DNA of 64,000 nucleotides from Ignavibacteria bacterium (GTDB lineage Bacteria; Bacteroidota; Ignavibacteria; Ignavibacteriales; Melioribacteraceae): NCBI GenBank assembly GCA_009773205.1, contig WPAE01000004.1, positions 62,001 to 126,000 of the forward strand, read 5' to 3'. Shown piece by piece: positions 26,863 to 35,950 of this stretch (position 1 is its first letter; each line of letters starts with the position of its first letter). The notes under the pieces were generated by a model. It saw only the letters and a program-made list of their open reading frames with translations, ran no database searches and was not told where the DNA came from. The position numbers and the translations under genes were made by a program.

Positions 26863-26931
26863 TTGTCATTCTGAATCTCTGATTAAACCTTAGAGATATT
26901 TCGTCCCAAAAACGGGACCTCAAAATGACAA
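26863..26931. repeat. GTCATTCTGA-type folded repeat
   Basis: TTGTCATTCTGA (26863-26874) pairs with TCAAAATGACAA (26920-26931); inner stems AATCTCT/AGAGATATT and CGTCCC/GGGAC make a branched fold. A partial copy begins at 22511. This resembles a dispersed repeat common in Bacteroidetes-group genomes. It follows rseP by 4 bp and could also end that transcript. Confidence 0.6.
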
Positions 26932-26976
26932 CAAATATTTAGAAACTCTTTCATTAGCTCTTTGAGTTGCTTTGTG

Positions 26977-27013
26977 TTGCGGCAATCACCATTGTGTGAT
27001 TCAAAAGCCGCAA
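26977..27013. promoter_or_regulatory. Nested hairpin upstream of the TonB receptor gene
   Basis: TTGCGGC (26977-26983) pairs with GCCGCAA (27007-27013), and inside it AATCAC (26984-26989) pairs with GTGATT (26996-27001), leaving a CAAAA bulge. It lies 88 bp before the receptor start. No known riboswitch consensus was recognised. Confidence 0.35.
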
Positions 27014-27100
27014 TTGTATTGATGTTAATTCTATACGCGCACAAAGCCACTTATCTAATCAGCTTCTGAGAGAGTTTTTCGTTTTAAACAGAAGGATAAT

Positions 27101-28915
27101 ATGAAATCTTTAACTACTATTATGTTTTTCTTAATTGGTTTATTATCTGTGGCAGCACAGGAGAAAACTTACAACATGGATGAAATAATAGTTTCTTCCG
27201 GTAGAGTTCCAATTACGTTTAACAATTTATCAAGAAGTGTAAAAGTATTTTCCGCTAAGGAAATAAAAGAGATTCCTGTAAATAATGTTATTGATTTACT
27301 AAAGAATGTAAGCGGAGTAGATTTACGGGCACGCGGAACTGAAGGCGCACAAGCAGATATTGCAATACGCGGCGGCACTTTTGAACAAACCTTGATTTTA
27401 ATTGACGGCGTTAAGTTAACCGATCCGCAGACTGGGCATCATAATCTTAATCTTCCGGTTTCGTTAGATAACATTGAGCGAATCGAGATTTTGAAGGGAC
27501 AAGGCGCGCGCATATTTGGTGCAAACGCTTTTGGCGGCGCTGTTAATATCATTACAAAGAAAGAGAGAATTAATTCTATAACTGCATCATTGCTTGGCGG
27601 GCAGCACGGATTATATGAATACAATCTCGGCGGTTCTATCAAAACCGGTGATCTTGCAAATAATATCTCTTATTCGAAAAAGAAAACTGATGGTTACCGA
27701 CATAACACAAATTTTGATGTGGAGAATATTTCTGTTAGACAAAATTATTCGTTAGGACAAAATCAGTTTAATCTGTTATTTGGCTACATTGATAAAAGTT
27801 TTGGTGCTAACAGCTTTTACTCGAACCGTTTTCCAAATCAGTACGAAAGAACTATTACAAGAATAGCTAATATCTCTGCCGAAATACCTGTTAGCGGTTT
27901 AATCGTTTCGCCAAAAATATTTTACCGTAACAGCTTCGATGATTTTCAGTTAGATTATATGCGCCAAAACTGGAACCGCAATACACACAGAACAGAATCT
28001 TATGGAGGTGAAATTCAAACCTCTTTTAATTCTTCACTCGGTATAACATACTTGGGATTAGAATTTGGACGCGATGAAATAAGAAGCTCTAATCTTGGCG
28101 CGCGCTCAAGAAGTAAAACCGGTTTTTACGCCGAGCAAATGTTTTCTCCAATAAAAGATTTTTCTATTTCTACTGGATTATTCGCATATAACTATTCTTC
28201 AATTGGCTGGAAGTTTTGGCCCGGTTTTGATGTAAGCTATAATTTGAGTGAGAAATCGAAACTCTTTGCTTCAATTGGTAAAGCATTCCGCATTCCAACA
28301 TTTACAGAGCTTTATTATGTAAGTCCTGCAAATATGGGTAATCCAAATTTGCTTTACGAACAAACCACAAATTACGAAGCAGGGTTTTCTTACCAACATA
28401 ATTATTTTACATCAACAGGTTCAGTTTTTCTAAAAGAAGGAACAAATCTAATTGATTGGGTAAGAGCTAAATCCACAGAGCCTTGGCGTGTAGAAAATGT
28501 TTCTAATCTAACAACTGCCGGAACGGAAATTAATGTTGAGCTTAATACCAAAAAAATTTCCACAAATTCTCCAATCTCATCAATCAATCTCGGTTATGTG
28601 TATTTAACTTCCGATAGAAAAACAGGCGGTTTTGAATCCAAGTATTTGCTGGATCATTTACGCCATCAATTGATAATCAGCTTTACAAACACTCTGCTTT
28701 TGGGAATAAAGCAAAACTGGGCGTTACGTTACGAAGAAAGAGAAAACATCACCTCTCACATTATTGTGGATACACAATTATCAATGCAATTTGAAATGTT
28801 TGATTTCTTTATCCGCGCCACTAATTTGTTTAACAAAACATACTTCGATATTCCCGGCGTAATACTTCCGGGCAGATGGATTAGTGCAGGAGTAAAATTT
28901 TCCACAAACCGATAA
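27101..28915 (+). CDS. TonB-dependent outer-membrane receptor
   Basis: 604 residues. A signal peptide (MKSLTTIMFFLIGLLSVAA) is followed by a plug domain with VIDLLKNVSGVDLRARGTEGAQADIAIRGGTFEQTLILIDGVKLTDPQTGHHN and IERIEILKGQGARIFGANAFGGAVNIIT. The barrel ends in GRWISAGVKFSTNR. The size and plug text resemble BtuB-type receptors, but the substrate (cobalamin, metal or siderophore) is not shown. It would be energised by the ExbB-ExbD-TonB complex encoded at 35193-37014. No substrate-binding protein or transporter is adjacent. AAGGA precedes the ATG. Confidence 0.93.
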   Translation: MKSLTTIMFFLIGLLSVAAQEKTYNMDEIIVSSGRVPITFNNLSRSVKVFSAKEIKEIPVNNVIDLLKNVSGVDLRARGTEGAQADIAIRGGTFEQTLILIDGVKLTDPQTGHHNLNLPVSLDNIERIEILKGQGARIFGANAFGGAVNIITKKERINSITASLLGGQHGLYEYNLGGSIKTGDLANNISYSKKKTDGYRHNTNFDVENISVRQNYSLGQNQFNLLFGYIDKSFGANSFYSNRFPNQYERTITRIANISAEIPVSGLIVSPKIFYRNSFDDFQLDYMRQNWNRNTHRTESYGGEIQTSFNSSLGITYLGLEFGRDEIRSSNLGARSRSKTGFYAEQMFSPIKDFSISTGLFAYNYSSIGWKFWPGFDVSYNLSEKSKLFASIGKAFRIPTFTELYYVSPANMGNPNLLYEQTTNYEAGFSYQHNYFTSTGSVFLKEGTNLIDWVRAKSTEPWRVENVSNLTTAGTEINVELNTKKISTNSPISSINLGYVYLTSDRKTGGFESKYLLDHLRHQLIISFTNTLLLGIKQNWALRYEERENITSHIIVDTQLSMQFEMFDFFIRATNLFNKTYFDIPGVILPGRWISAGVKFSTNR

Positions 28916-28925
28916 AAGTGAACAA

Positions 28926-28958
28926 GCCCAAAATTCTGGACATTAAAGTTTTTTGGGC
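28926..28958 (+). terminator. Possible terminator after the TonB receptor
   Basis: GCCCAAAA (28926-28933) and TTTTGGGC (28951-28958) form an 8-bp stem with a 17-nt loop. The loop is long and no T-run follows, so this is weak. The rest of 28960-29200 holds no gene I can support. Confidence 0.35.
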
Positions 28959-29209
28959 AAAAACTTTCGAGCAGAATATATTTTGCTGCTTATAAGACGT
29001 AAAACACCGGCAGACTTAGACAAGGTTTTAGAGAAACAAAAAATTGTATTTCTGAAGTGAGAGAAGCCGTAAACGAGAAACGTAAGAGGTAAAACGAATA
29101 ACACAAATTCATTTCCAACTTCCGTTTTTCTTCTCACCTTTCACCTCCAACATCTCCAAAGCAACTTTTCCCGCTTTTTAATAACTTTGCGCCGTTGAAT
29201 AAAGGATTT

Positions 29210-30256
29210 ATGCAAGACTATCAGTTAAAAGAGAGAGAAAAAGCGATTTTGCGGTTTGTTATTCATCAGTTTATTCTTACTGCAAATCCAGTTGGCTCGC
29301 GTAATGTTTCCAAAAAATTTGATTTGGGACTTTCGCCTGCATCTGTCCGTAATGTAATGGCAGATCTGGAAGAAATGGGCTTGCTCGGGCATCCTCATAC
29401 TTCTGCCGGAAGAACGCCAACTGATAAAGGCTACCGGGTTTATGTTGATTCGTTAATGGATCCGCCCTTTATTGATGCCAAGGCAAAGCAAATTGTGGAT
29501 ATGAGTTTGATTTCCGGCCAAACCGAAACGGAAGATTTGCTGCGGGTTACTTCTGCAATTTTAAGCGATCTAACTAATCAGCTTGCGATGGTAACCTATC
29601 CAAAGTTTGAGCAGGCTATTCTTGAGAAAATTCAGATTGTTCAGCTTTCTTCAATTAGAATTTTGGTTGTGGTTAGTGTTAAATCCGGTTTGATAAGAAC
29701 TATTACTTTGGAAATTGATGCTGAAGTTAAAGAGCAGCAAATAATTTCTATTCAACAATTATTGAATGAACGGCTTTGCGGGCTGCGTTTTTCGGAAATA
29801 AGAAACTCTTTGGAAGAGCGAATGAAAGATGTACCAACAGAAGCTTACAGACCAATTATACGTGTGTTTTTGGATAGTGTTGATAAAATTTTTACAGATG
29901 TAAACAGCGATAAAACAATAATTGCCGGAACAAAGAACATTCTAACTCAACCAGAGTTTGAAGACCACGAAAAATTTCAGAGTGTAATTGAACTTGTAGA
30001 AAACAAAGATATTATTGTTCATGTGCTCGATAAAAACAAACAATCTGTTGAAACAGATTTGGCTGTGCGTATCGGCGAAGAAAATAAAGATGAAAAGCTT
30101 TCTGAGTACAGTATGATTACAAAAGAATATCAAGTTGGGGATTTAACAGGTACTCTTGGAATTATGGGACCCAAGAGAATGGATTATTCAAAAATTATTG
30201 CCGCAGTTGTTTATGTTGCAGAACAACTAGGACAAGAACTTACAAAGTCTAGATAA
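29210..30256 (+). CDS. hrcA: Heat-inducible transcription repressor HrcA
   Basis: 348 residues from the ATG at 29210; a TTG at 29195 is in frame, but AAAGGA sits 4 nt before the ATG. The winged-helix N-terminus contains LKEREKAILRFVIHQFILTANPVGSRNVSKKFDLGLSPASVRNVMADLEEMGLLGHPHTSAGRTPTDKGYRVYVD, the HrcA hallmark. The C-terminus has LTGTLGIMGPKRMDYSKIIAAVVYVAEQL. It represses chaperone operons by binding CIRCE elements. No CIRCE is visible upstream, although it heads a grpE-dnaJ operon. dnaK is not in this operon. Confidence 0.97.
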   Translation: MQDYQLKEREKAILRFVIHQFILTANPVGSRNVSKKFDLGLSPASVRNVMADLEEMGLLGHPHTSAGRTPTDKGYRVYVDSLMDPPFIDAKAKQIVDMSLISGQTETEDLLRVTSAILSDLTNQLAMVTYPKFEQAILEKIQIVQLSSIRILVVVSVKSGLIRTITLEIDAEVKEQQIISIQQLLNERLCGLRFSEIRNSLEERMKDVPTEAYRPIIRVFLDSVDKIFTDVNSDKTIIAGTKNILTQPEFEDHEKFQSVIELVENKDIIVHVLDKNKQSVETDLAVRIGEENKDEKLSEYSMITKEYQVGDLTGTLGIMGPKRMDYSKIIAAVVYVAEQLGQELTKSR

Positions 30257-30283
30257 ATTATATTTACGGAGATATAACAAAAG

Positions 30284-30901
30284 ATGGAAGAAATGAAAGA
30301 TCAAAATATGCCGCAAAACCAAGAAGACAACTCAATTCCAATAGAAAGAGCAGTGGAAGCTCAAGTGCAAGAGCAAGTTAAAGAGCAAGACGGCTCAGAA
30401 AAAACATTGCTTGAAAAAAATGCTGAACTTGAAAAGCAAGTTGTAGAACTGAAAGACACGCTGTTAAGAAAAGCAGCGGAGTTTGAAAATTATAAACGCA
30501 GAAACGAAAACGAACAGATGAATCTTCTGAAATATGCAGCCGAACCGTTTATTAAAAATATTCTTTCTGTTTATGATGATATCGAGCGCTCACTATCTCA
30601 TATTGATGATGAGAACAGTTTTGAATCAACAAAAAAAGGATTGCTTTTAGTTTTTGATAAGTTTAACAAAACGCTTGAAATACAAGGTGTAAAAAAAATT
30701 GATGCAAAAGGAGAGCCCTTTGATGTTCACCTTCACGAGGCTTTGATGCAGCAGCCTGTTGAAAACATTGCGCCTCATACAGTCTTGGATGTTGTTGAGC
30801 CGGGCTATACTTACAAAGACAAAGTTATTCGTCATGCAAAAGTTATTGTAAGTGCAGAATTAGCCTCCCCGGAAACAAAAAATACAAATGGAGAAGGGTA
30901 A
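30284..30901 (+). CDS. grpE: Nucleotide exchange factor GrpE
   Basis: 205 residues. GrpE releases ADP from DnaK. A disordered acidic and glutamine-rich head (about 1-45) precedes the long coiled-coil dimer helix (LEKNAELEKQVVELKDTLLRKAAEFENYKRRNENE). The C-terminal beta domain ends with the signature GEPFDVHLHEALMQQPVENIAPHTVLDVVEPGYTYKDKVIRHAKVIVSA. It lies 27 bp after hrcA and 6 bp before dnaJ. Confidence 0.97.
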   Translation: MEEMKDQNMPQNQEDNSIPIERAVEAQVQEQVKEQDGSEKTLLEKNAELEKQVVELKDTLLRKAAEFENYKRRNENEQMNLLKYAAEPFIKNILSVYDDIERSLSHIDDENSFESTKKGLLLVFDKFNKTLEIQGVKKIDAKGEPFDVHLHEALMQQPVENIAPHTVLDVVEPGYTYKDKVIRHAKVIVSAELASPETKNTNGEG

Positions 30902-30907
30902 CAATTA

Positions 30908-32023
30908 ATGGCTAAGCGCGATTATTACGAAATTTTAGGTGTTAGCAAAACGGCTTCTGCCGATGAAATGAAAAAAGCATACAGAAAGCTTGCGATGCAG
31001 TATCATCCTGATCGTAACCAAGGCAATAAAGAAGCAGAAGAAAAATTTAAGGAAGCAGCAGAAGCTTACGAAGTTTTGAGCAACCCGGAAAAGAAAGCTA
31101 AATATGATCGTTACGGGCACAGTGGTTTGCGCGGCGGTGAGGATTTCCACAGTTATCAAAACGTTAATGATATATTTACCAACTTCTCGGATATTTTCGG
31201 CAGCGCTTTTGGCGGCTCTTCTATCTTTGATGATTTCTTCGGAGGATCAAGCGGAAGATCACGGCAACGAAGCCAAGGGCAGCAGGGAACAGATTTAAAA
31301 ATCACACTAAAATTATCTTTAGAAGAAATTGCAACTGGAACAACAAAAAAAGTTAAAATCAAAAAACAAAATAAGTGTACAACTTGCAGCGGCTCCGGCG
31401 CAAAAAATTCTTCATCTTTCAAATCATGTTCTGCATGCAACGGAACCGGAGAAATTAGACAAGTTTCCCGTTCGATATTTGGGCAATTTGTAAATATTGC
31501 ACCTTGCAATAATTGCGGCGGCACAGGCAAAATTATTGGCGAACCTTGCACAACTTGCAAAGGCGACGGCAGAGTTCAGGATGAATCTACTATTAAGATT
31601 AGCGTGCCGGCTGGAGTTATGGATGGAAATTACATGACTTTGCGTGGTGAAGGAAACGCCGGAAAGCAAGGCGGTCCAGCAGGCGATATCATTGTAGTTT
31701 TTGAAGAGATCCCACACATATATTTTACACGCGATGGCGATAACGTTATTTATGATTTATATATCAGTTATACTGAAGCCGTTTTAGGAACGGAAGTGGA
31801 AGTACCAACATTGAATGGAAAGGCGAAACTAAAGATTGAAGCTGCAACTCCAGCAGGAAAATATTTGAAGATGCGTGAAAAAGGAATTCAGCACCTTAAT
31901 AGTCACGGCGCTGGAGATCAGCTTGTAAGAATTAATATTCACGTGCCCAAAAATGTTAGCACTAAAGAAAAAGAGCTGTTGAAAGAGTTAGAAAAACTAC
32001 CTAATATGCAACCAGGTAAGTAA
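30908..32023 (+). CDS. dnaJ: Chaperone DnaJ
   Basis: 371 residues, type I Hsp40. The J domain has His33-Pro34-Asp35 (YHPDRNQG), which stimulates DnaK ATPase. A glycine/phenylalanine-rich segment follows ([20 protein letters not shown]), then four zinc-binding repeats [24 protein letters not shown] and CTTCKGDG, and two C-terminal substrate domains. Complete and of normal length. Third gene of hrcA-grpE-dnaJ. Confidence 0.98.
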   Translation: MAKRDYYEILGVSKTASADEMKKAYRKLAMQYHPDRNQGNKEAEEKFKEAAEAYEVLSNPEKKAKYDRYGHSGLRGGEDFHSYQNVNDIFTNFSDIFGSAFGGSSIFDDFFGGSSGRSRQRSQGQQGTDLKITLKLSLEEIATGTTKKVKIKKQNKCTTCSGSGAKNSSSFKSCSACNGTGEIRQVSRSIFGQFVNIAPCNNCGGTGKIIGEPCTTCKGDGRVQDESTIKISVPAGVMDGNYMTLRGEGNAGKQGGPAGDIIVVFEEIPHIYFTRDGDNVIYDLYISYTEAVLGTEVEVPTLNGKAKLKIEAATPAGKYLKMREKGIQHLNSHGAGDQLVRINIHVPKNVSTKEKELLKELEKLPNMQPGK

Positions 32024-32135
32024 TTAATTTAGTCCTTTTTACTTTTAAGAATATAAGTGCTTGCTTTGTTTTTAACACAACAAGCGTTGATTAATACATT
32101 TCATAAATCCCAAATTGATAACATCCCGGGGGAAT

Positions 32136-32636
32136 ATGAGTAAGTGGCTTGAAATACTTTCGAGGAAAATTGGTTTTACAAAAACCGAATCTCAAATTAT
32201 TCTTTTTCTCTTGGCTGCTTTTTCGGCAGGTTTTGTGGTCAATTTCTTTAACGATAATTCAAAAAAATCCAAATACTTAGAGTTCGATTACTCTGCCGAA
32301 GACAGTTTATTTAATGCGGCTCTCGGAAATATTGAAATAGATGATACTACCATTCTGGCAGCCACAGAAAAAAAAGTTGTTTCAAAAAAAGAAGTGTTGA
32401 ATTTTAGAACAGACGAAAAAGGGAATTCGAAAGCAGTTACTGGTCTTGTAAATATTAATGCAGCTGGAATTGAGGAATTAATGACTTTACCTGGAGTTGG
32501 AACCAAAACAGCAGAGAATATTTTGGGTTACAGAAAAGAAAACGGAAAAATTTCTAATGCTGAGGAGCTGCTAAATATAAAAGGAATTGGTAAGGCAAAA
32601 CTTGCTAAATTACGTGAGCATATTAAATTCGAATAA
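32136..32636 (+). CDS. ComEA-like helix-hairpin-helix membrane protein
   Basis: 166 residues from the ATG at 32136, preceded by GGGGGA. One N-terminal membrane helix (IILFLLAAFSAGFVVNFF) is followed by a flexible linker of about 70 residues. The C-terminal tandem helix-hairpin-helix reads VNINAAGIEELMTLPGVGTKTAENILGYRKENGKISNAEELLNIKGIGKAKLAKLREHI. This is the ComEA layout: a membrane-anchored dsDNA-binding protein used in transformation. It lies 8 bp before a PilM-like gene, which supports an uptake or pilus link. No ComEC is present in the window. Confidence 0.85.
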   Translation: MSKWLEILSRKIGFTKTESQIILFLLAAFSAGFVVNFFNDNSKKSKYLEFDYSAEDSLFNAALGNIEIDDTTILAATEKKVVSKKEVLNFRTDEKGNSKAVTGLVNINAAGIEELMTLPGVGTKTAENILGYRKENGKISNAEELLNIKGIGKAKLAKLREHIKFE

Positions 32637-32644
32637 GAGGAAAA

Positions 32645-33559
32645 GTGTTCAGCAATCACGCTGGTATAAACATAACAAACACAAAAATGCAGGTAGTAGA
32701 AATCAACTACCGAGATAATGTTTTCTTCTTAGAAAAAGTTGATCAGATATTCCATTCCGAACACTTTTCTCCAGAGTTGCCAACGGAAAAAATTATTTTG
32801 TTGCTGCAAAATTCTTTTGATAAACTCAACAAACGACAATCTATATTTTCAGTCAATGTTTCGTTTTCACTCCCGAACAACTTTTTTAAGATATTCGAAA
32901 TTCCATTCGATGAATCTTTAGTAAAAAAAGATTTGTTAGAACACTTTCGATGGGAACTTTCAGTGCTATATCCCCACTGCAACAGTGAAAGTTTTTTGCT
33001 TCAGCATATCGAAATTAACAAAAGTGAGCTTATAAAAGAAAAAAGAGCAATTGTAATTGCTGTTGATAAGCATCATGTTTTTGCTATTAATCAGTTCTGT
33101 GAAAAAAATAATCTTCAGCTAAGATTTATTGATAATGTTCATCTTGCCTCTAATGCTTTTTTATATCTCGAAAAACCGTTAATAGACAACGAAATATCTT
33201 TGAGTATTTACATAGATCAAAAATATTCTTCTGTATCTGCAATGGATGGGGTTCACCCATTTTATTTCAAAATACTGAATCCTTCATCGAACAACATTTT
33301 TATTGAATTGACTGAAACAATCAAGAAGATGGAAGATTTCAACCTTTCGTTAAACGATTTTAAGAGAGTTCTGCTTTATGGGCAGGATATAGCGGAGGAA
33401 TTTGAACACAAATTAAAAAACTTTTTTGGTCTGCCTCTTAAAAAGGTAAATCCATTTGAAAGATTGAAAGCCAAAGAAGAGATTCAGAACAATCCATTCT
33501 ATAAAATAAAATATAATTCTTTCACAGCGGCTGCTGGAATTGCAATTCGTATAATCTAA
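32645..33559 (+). CDS. PilM-like actin-fold protein, divergent
   Basis: 304 residues from a GTG with GAGGAAAA upstream. Weak but ordered similarity to PilM/ComM-type type IV pilus assembly proteins: an opening MFSNHAGINITNTKMQVVEI (phosphate-1-like region), FSVNVSFSLPNNFFKIFEIPFD, IDNVHLASNAF, a late LLYGQDIAEEFEHKLKNFFGLPLKKVNPFERL, and a closing FTAAAGIAIRII like the PilM C-terminus. PilN, PilO, PilP and PilQ are absent nearby. It overlaps rsmD (TAATG) and follows the ComEA-like gene. The PilM link is my inference from pattern, not a match. Confidence 0.55.
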   Translation: MFSNHAGINITNTKMQVVEINYRDNVFFLEKVDQIFHSEHFSPELPTEKIILLLQNSFDKLNKRQSIFSVNVSFSLPNNFFKIFEIPFDESLVKKDLLEHFRWELSVLYPHCNSESFLLQHIEINKSELIKEKRAIVIAVDKHHVFAINQFCEKNNLQLRFIDNVHLASNAFLYLEKPLIDNEISLSIYIDQKYSSVSAMDGVHPFYFKILNPSSNNIFIELTETIKKMEDFNLSLNDFKRVLLYGQDIAEEFEHKLKNFFGLPLKKVNPFERLKAKEEIQNNPFYKIKYNSFTAAAGIAIRII

Positions 33560-34116
33560 TGAGAATTATTGCCGGAAAATTTAAGGGAAGAATAGTAAAG
33601 TTTCCTAAATCAAAGCTGGTTCGCCCTACAACCGATAAAACAAAAGAATCGCTTTTCAACTATTTAGTTCATTCGTTAGATTTCGACGGAATAAAAGTAT
33701 GCGATATTTATGCAGGCTCTGGTTCGTTGGGATTGGAAGCATTAAGCCGCGGAGCCGGCAAAGTGCATTTTGTCGAAAAAGATTTTCACGTTTCAAAAAT
33801 GTTAGAAGAAAACATTGTTTCTTTAGATGCAAAAAACGACTGCAAAATATTTAGAATGGAAGCAGTAAAATTTTCTAAAATAAACGAACATGATACTTAC
33901 GATCTAATTCTTGCGGATCCACCTTTTTTCAAATTTGATATTCACGATACAGTAAAAAATCTTCTTGGAAGAAATTACCTTAACGAAAATGGAGCAATTT
34001 TAGTTGAGCGTTCAATACAAACTAAGAAAGAAGACGAAGATGCTTTTAAAATAGAAGCATTCAAAAAGATTGGCGATAGCCTGATTTATCAATTTGAAAA
34101 CAATAAAGAAGATTAA
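33559..34116 (+). CDS. rsmD: 16S rRNA (guanine966-N2)-methyltransferase RsmD
   Basis: 185 residues. The N-terminus MRIIAGKFKGRIVKFPKSKLVRPTTDKTKESLFNYL is the RsmD signature. The SAM site is VCDIYAGSGSLGLEALSRGA and the catalytic motif is ILADPPF (D/NPPF type for exocyclic amine methylation). It modifies a guanine in the 30S subunit. It starts within the stop of the PilM-like gene and is followed by coaD, its usual partner, 64 bp on. Confidence 0.96.
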   Translation: MRIIAGKFKGRIVKFPKSKLVRPTTDKTKESLFNYLVHSLDFDGIKVCDIYAGSGSLGLEALSRGAGKVHFVEKDFHVSKMLEENIVSLDAKNDCKIFRMEAVKFSKINEHDTYDLILADPPFFKFDIHDTVKNLLGRNYLNENGAILVERSIQTKKEDEDAFKIEAFKKIGDSLIYQFENNKED

Positions 34117-34180
34117 AATCCTTAACAATCATGTTTGCTCAAAAAGATTATATTTATGCGCATACTAAATTGGAATTGAT

Positions 34181-34669
34181 ATGAAAAAAGTAATATATCC
34201 TGGAACATTTGACCCGGTAACAAATGGGCACGTTGATATCGTACGCCGTGCAGTCGAATTATTCGACGAAGTGATTGTTACTGTTGCAAAGAATCCTACT
34301 AAAACAGAATTATTTTCCGTAGAAGAAAGAATTGAAATGCTGAAAGAAAGCATGAAAGGGTTTCCTACAGTGAAGGTTGATTCTTTTGGCGGATTGGTTG
34401 TAGATCATGCGCGGCAAGTTGGTGCTGTTGGTATTATTCGCGGACTGCGTGCTGTGAGCGATTTTGAATATGAGTTTCAAATGGCGTTGATGAATAGAAA
34501 ACTTGCTGATGATATTGCAACAATTCTCTTGATGCCACATGCACGTTACACTTACTTAAATTCTACAATAGTTAGAAACTTAGCAGCATTTCACGGAGAT
34601 GTTTCCGGGTTTGTGCCGCCGTTTGTTGAAAAGAAACTGAAAGAGAAATTTCCGAAGAAGAGCTTATAA
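34181..34669 (+). CDS. coaD: Phosphopantetheine adenylyltransferase
   Basis: 162 residues, typical size. It adenylates 4'-phosphopantetheine to dephospho-CoA. The nucleotidyltransferase motif is YPGTFDPVTNGHVDIVRRA (TxGH-type), with EERIEML, the substrate loop AVGIIRGLRAVSDFEYEFQMALMNRKL and the C-terminal YLNSTIVRNLAAFHGDVSGFVP that contains the second nucleotide-binding region. It follows rsmD, a conserved pairing. Confidence 0.98.
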   Translation: MKKVIYPGTFDPVTNGHVDIVRRAVELFDEVIVTVAKNPTKTELFSVEERIEMLKESMKGFPTVKVDSFGGLVVDHARQVGAVGIIRGLRAVSDFEYEFQMALMNRKLADDIATILLMPHARYTYLNSTIVRNLAAFHGDVSGFVPPFVEKKLKEKFPKKSL

Positions 34670-34752
34670 ATTTTGAGATTTTTTATTTCTTATTCCGAAT
34701 TGAAACCCAGCCAAGCGTTGATAAATTATCTGCTAACAGAAAGAGAAATAGC

Positions 34753-35134
34753 ATGGAAAAGAAAAACGAAATAAAAATTTTTGAAAACAAGAAAGTGAGA
34801 ACCCTTTGGGATTCGGATTATGAAAAATGGTATTTATCTATTGTTGATGTTATTGCGGTTTTGACTGATAGCATTGATCCCAATGCATACTGGAGGAAGC
34901 TTAAACAGCGCCTTAAAGAAGAGGGAAATGAAACAGTGACAAGTTGTCACGGTTTGAAAATGCTTGCACCAGATGGTAAAATGCGAATGACCGATGTTGC
35001 CGACACAGAACAACTTTTCCGCCTCATTCAATCAATTCCTTCGCCTAAAGCAGAACCTTTTAAGCGTTGATAGCTCAAGGCTTAATGCAAAATCCGCTAT
35101 GCAAATAGTGGAAAGTAAAAAACGCAAAAAGTAA
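34753..35134 (+). pseudogene. Broken Bro-N/DinD-like antirepressor-type gene
   Basis: The first 105 codons encode a Bro-N-like domain (ENKKVRTLWDSDYEKWYLSIVDVIAVLTDSIDPNAYWRKLKQRL and later LFRLIQSIPSPKAEPFKR). In intact relatives PFKR is followed by WLAKVGYER and about 150 more residues; here TGA TAG follow at 35068. A second frame at 35072-35134 then reads 20 codons ending ESKKRKK and a stop, which looks like the original C-terminal tail. So the gene probably lost its middle and shifted frame. These proteins of unknown role occur as stand-alone chromosomal genes and in phage. Confidence 0.7.
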
Positions 35135-35192
35135 TGTATTTACCTTTGTAATACTTTATAGAATATAAAAATTCTTTTGGAAGACAGATGAG

Positions 35193-35948
35193 CTATTCCA
35201 GCCTAAATGGGAAAGTAATAGTAACCATTTGAGAATTACTTGCTTGTAATCCGGAAAGCGGTTCGAAGCGCCAGAGTTTTAATGCCTCGATTGCAACTTG
35301 CTCTAATTTGCTATCTGCTTTTTTAACAACATTAATTTTCCCAACGCTGCCATCCGGTAAAATTGAAAAACGAAGTTTAACATCAATCTCTTTGTAAACG
35401 CCTTCCGGATATTTTGGAATGATGTAGTTGTAAATTTTTCTTATTCTTCCGCCCCAGTCAATTCCAAAACCATCGCCTAATCCATCACCAAAACCGCTGC
35501 CACGCCCGTCCCCAATTCCGCTTCCGGTTCCGCGTCCACTGCCAATTCCTCTTCCATCTGGATTGTTACCTGCTGTATGGCGAACAACATCGCTAACTTT
35601 TACGGGTTTTACATTTTCTGGCATCTCGGTTGAAGTGAAAACTTTTTCTTCATCCTTATCACTTGCTTTTGCGGCTGCCTCAGGAACATCAACAGATTGT
35701 TTTTCGTCTTCCATTTTGTCGTTAACAACGGATTGATTTATTGTGCTACCTACATCCATCATAGAATATTCTTTATCCATTGGTCCAAAACCGCCCGAGC
35801 CGCCGCCAGGTTCTCCAAAACGGATTTCAACTAAATCATCATACGTGCTCATAGCGCTTAATAAGAAGAATACAGCGAGAATAAGTGTATGAAGTCCGAT
35901 CGAAATTAGTGCAGAAGTGCTTTCAATATTTAGTTTTTTTAAAATCAA
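35193..35948 (-). CDS. TonB-family energy transducer
   Basis: 251 residues. An N-terminal membrane helix (STSALISIGLHTLILAVFFLLSAM) anchors it in the inner membrane. The periplasmic part has a glycine/aspartate-rich linker (around residues 135-165, GRGIGSGRGTGSGIGDGRG) instead of the usual proline-rich one. The C-terminal TonB domain reads YKEIDVKLRFSILPDGSVGKINVVKKA and VAIEALKLWRFEPL. It would couple proton flow through ExbB/ExbD to outer-membrane receptors. It starts 2 bp after exbD. Confidence 0.9.
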   Translation of the reverse strand: MILKKLNIESTSALISIGLHTLILAVFFLLSAMSTYDDLVEIRFGEPGGGSGGFGPMDKEYSMMDVGSTINQSVVNDKMEDEKQSVDVPEAAAKASDKDEEKVFTSTEMPENVKPVKVSDVVRHTAGNNPDGRGIGSGRGTGSGIGDGRGSGFGDGLGDGFGIDWGGRIRKIYNYIIPKYPEGVYKEIDVKLRFSILPDGSVGKINVVKKADSKLEQVAIEALKLWRFEPLSGLQASNSQMVTITFPFRLE

Positions 35949-35950
35949 TA

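Noticed and set aside
26940-27100. Cobalamin riboswitch before the TonB receptor
   Set aside because: GCCACT occurs at about 27049 but no B12 box or surrounding fold was found; the receptor's substrate also is not established as cobalamin.
28943-29137. Minus-strand 64-codon ORF between the TonB receptor and hrcA
   Set aside because: No ribosome-binding site, low-complexity hydrophobic text and no recognisable family; likely chance or repeat-derived.
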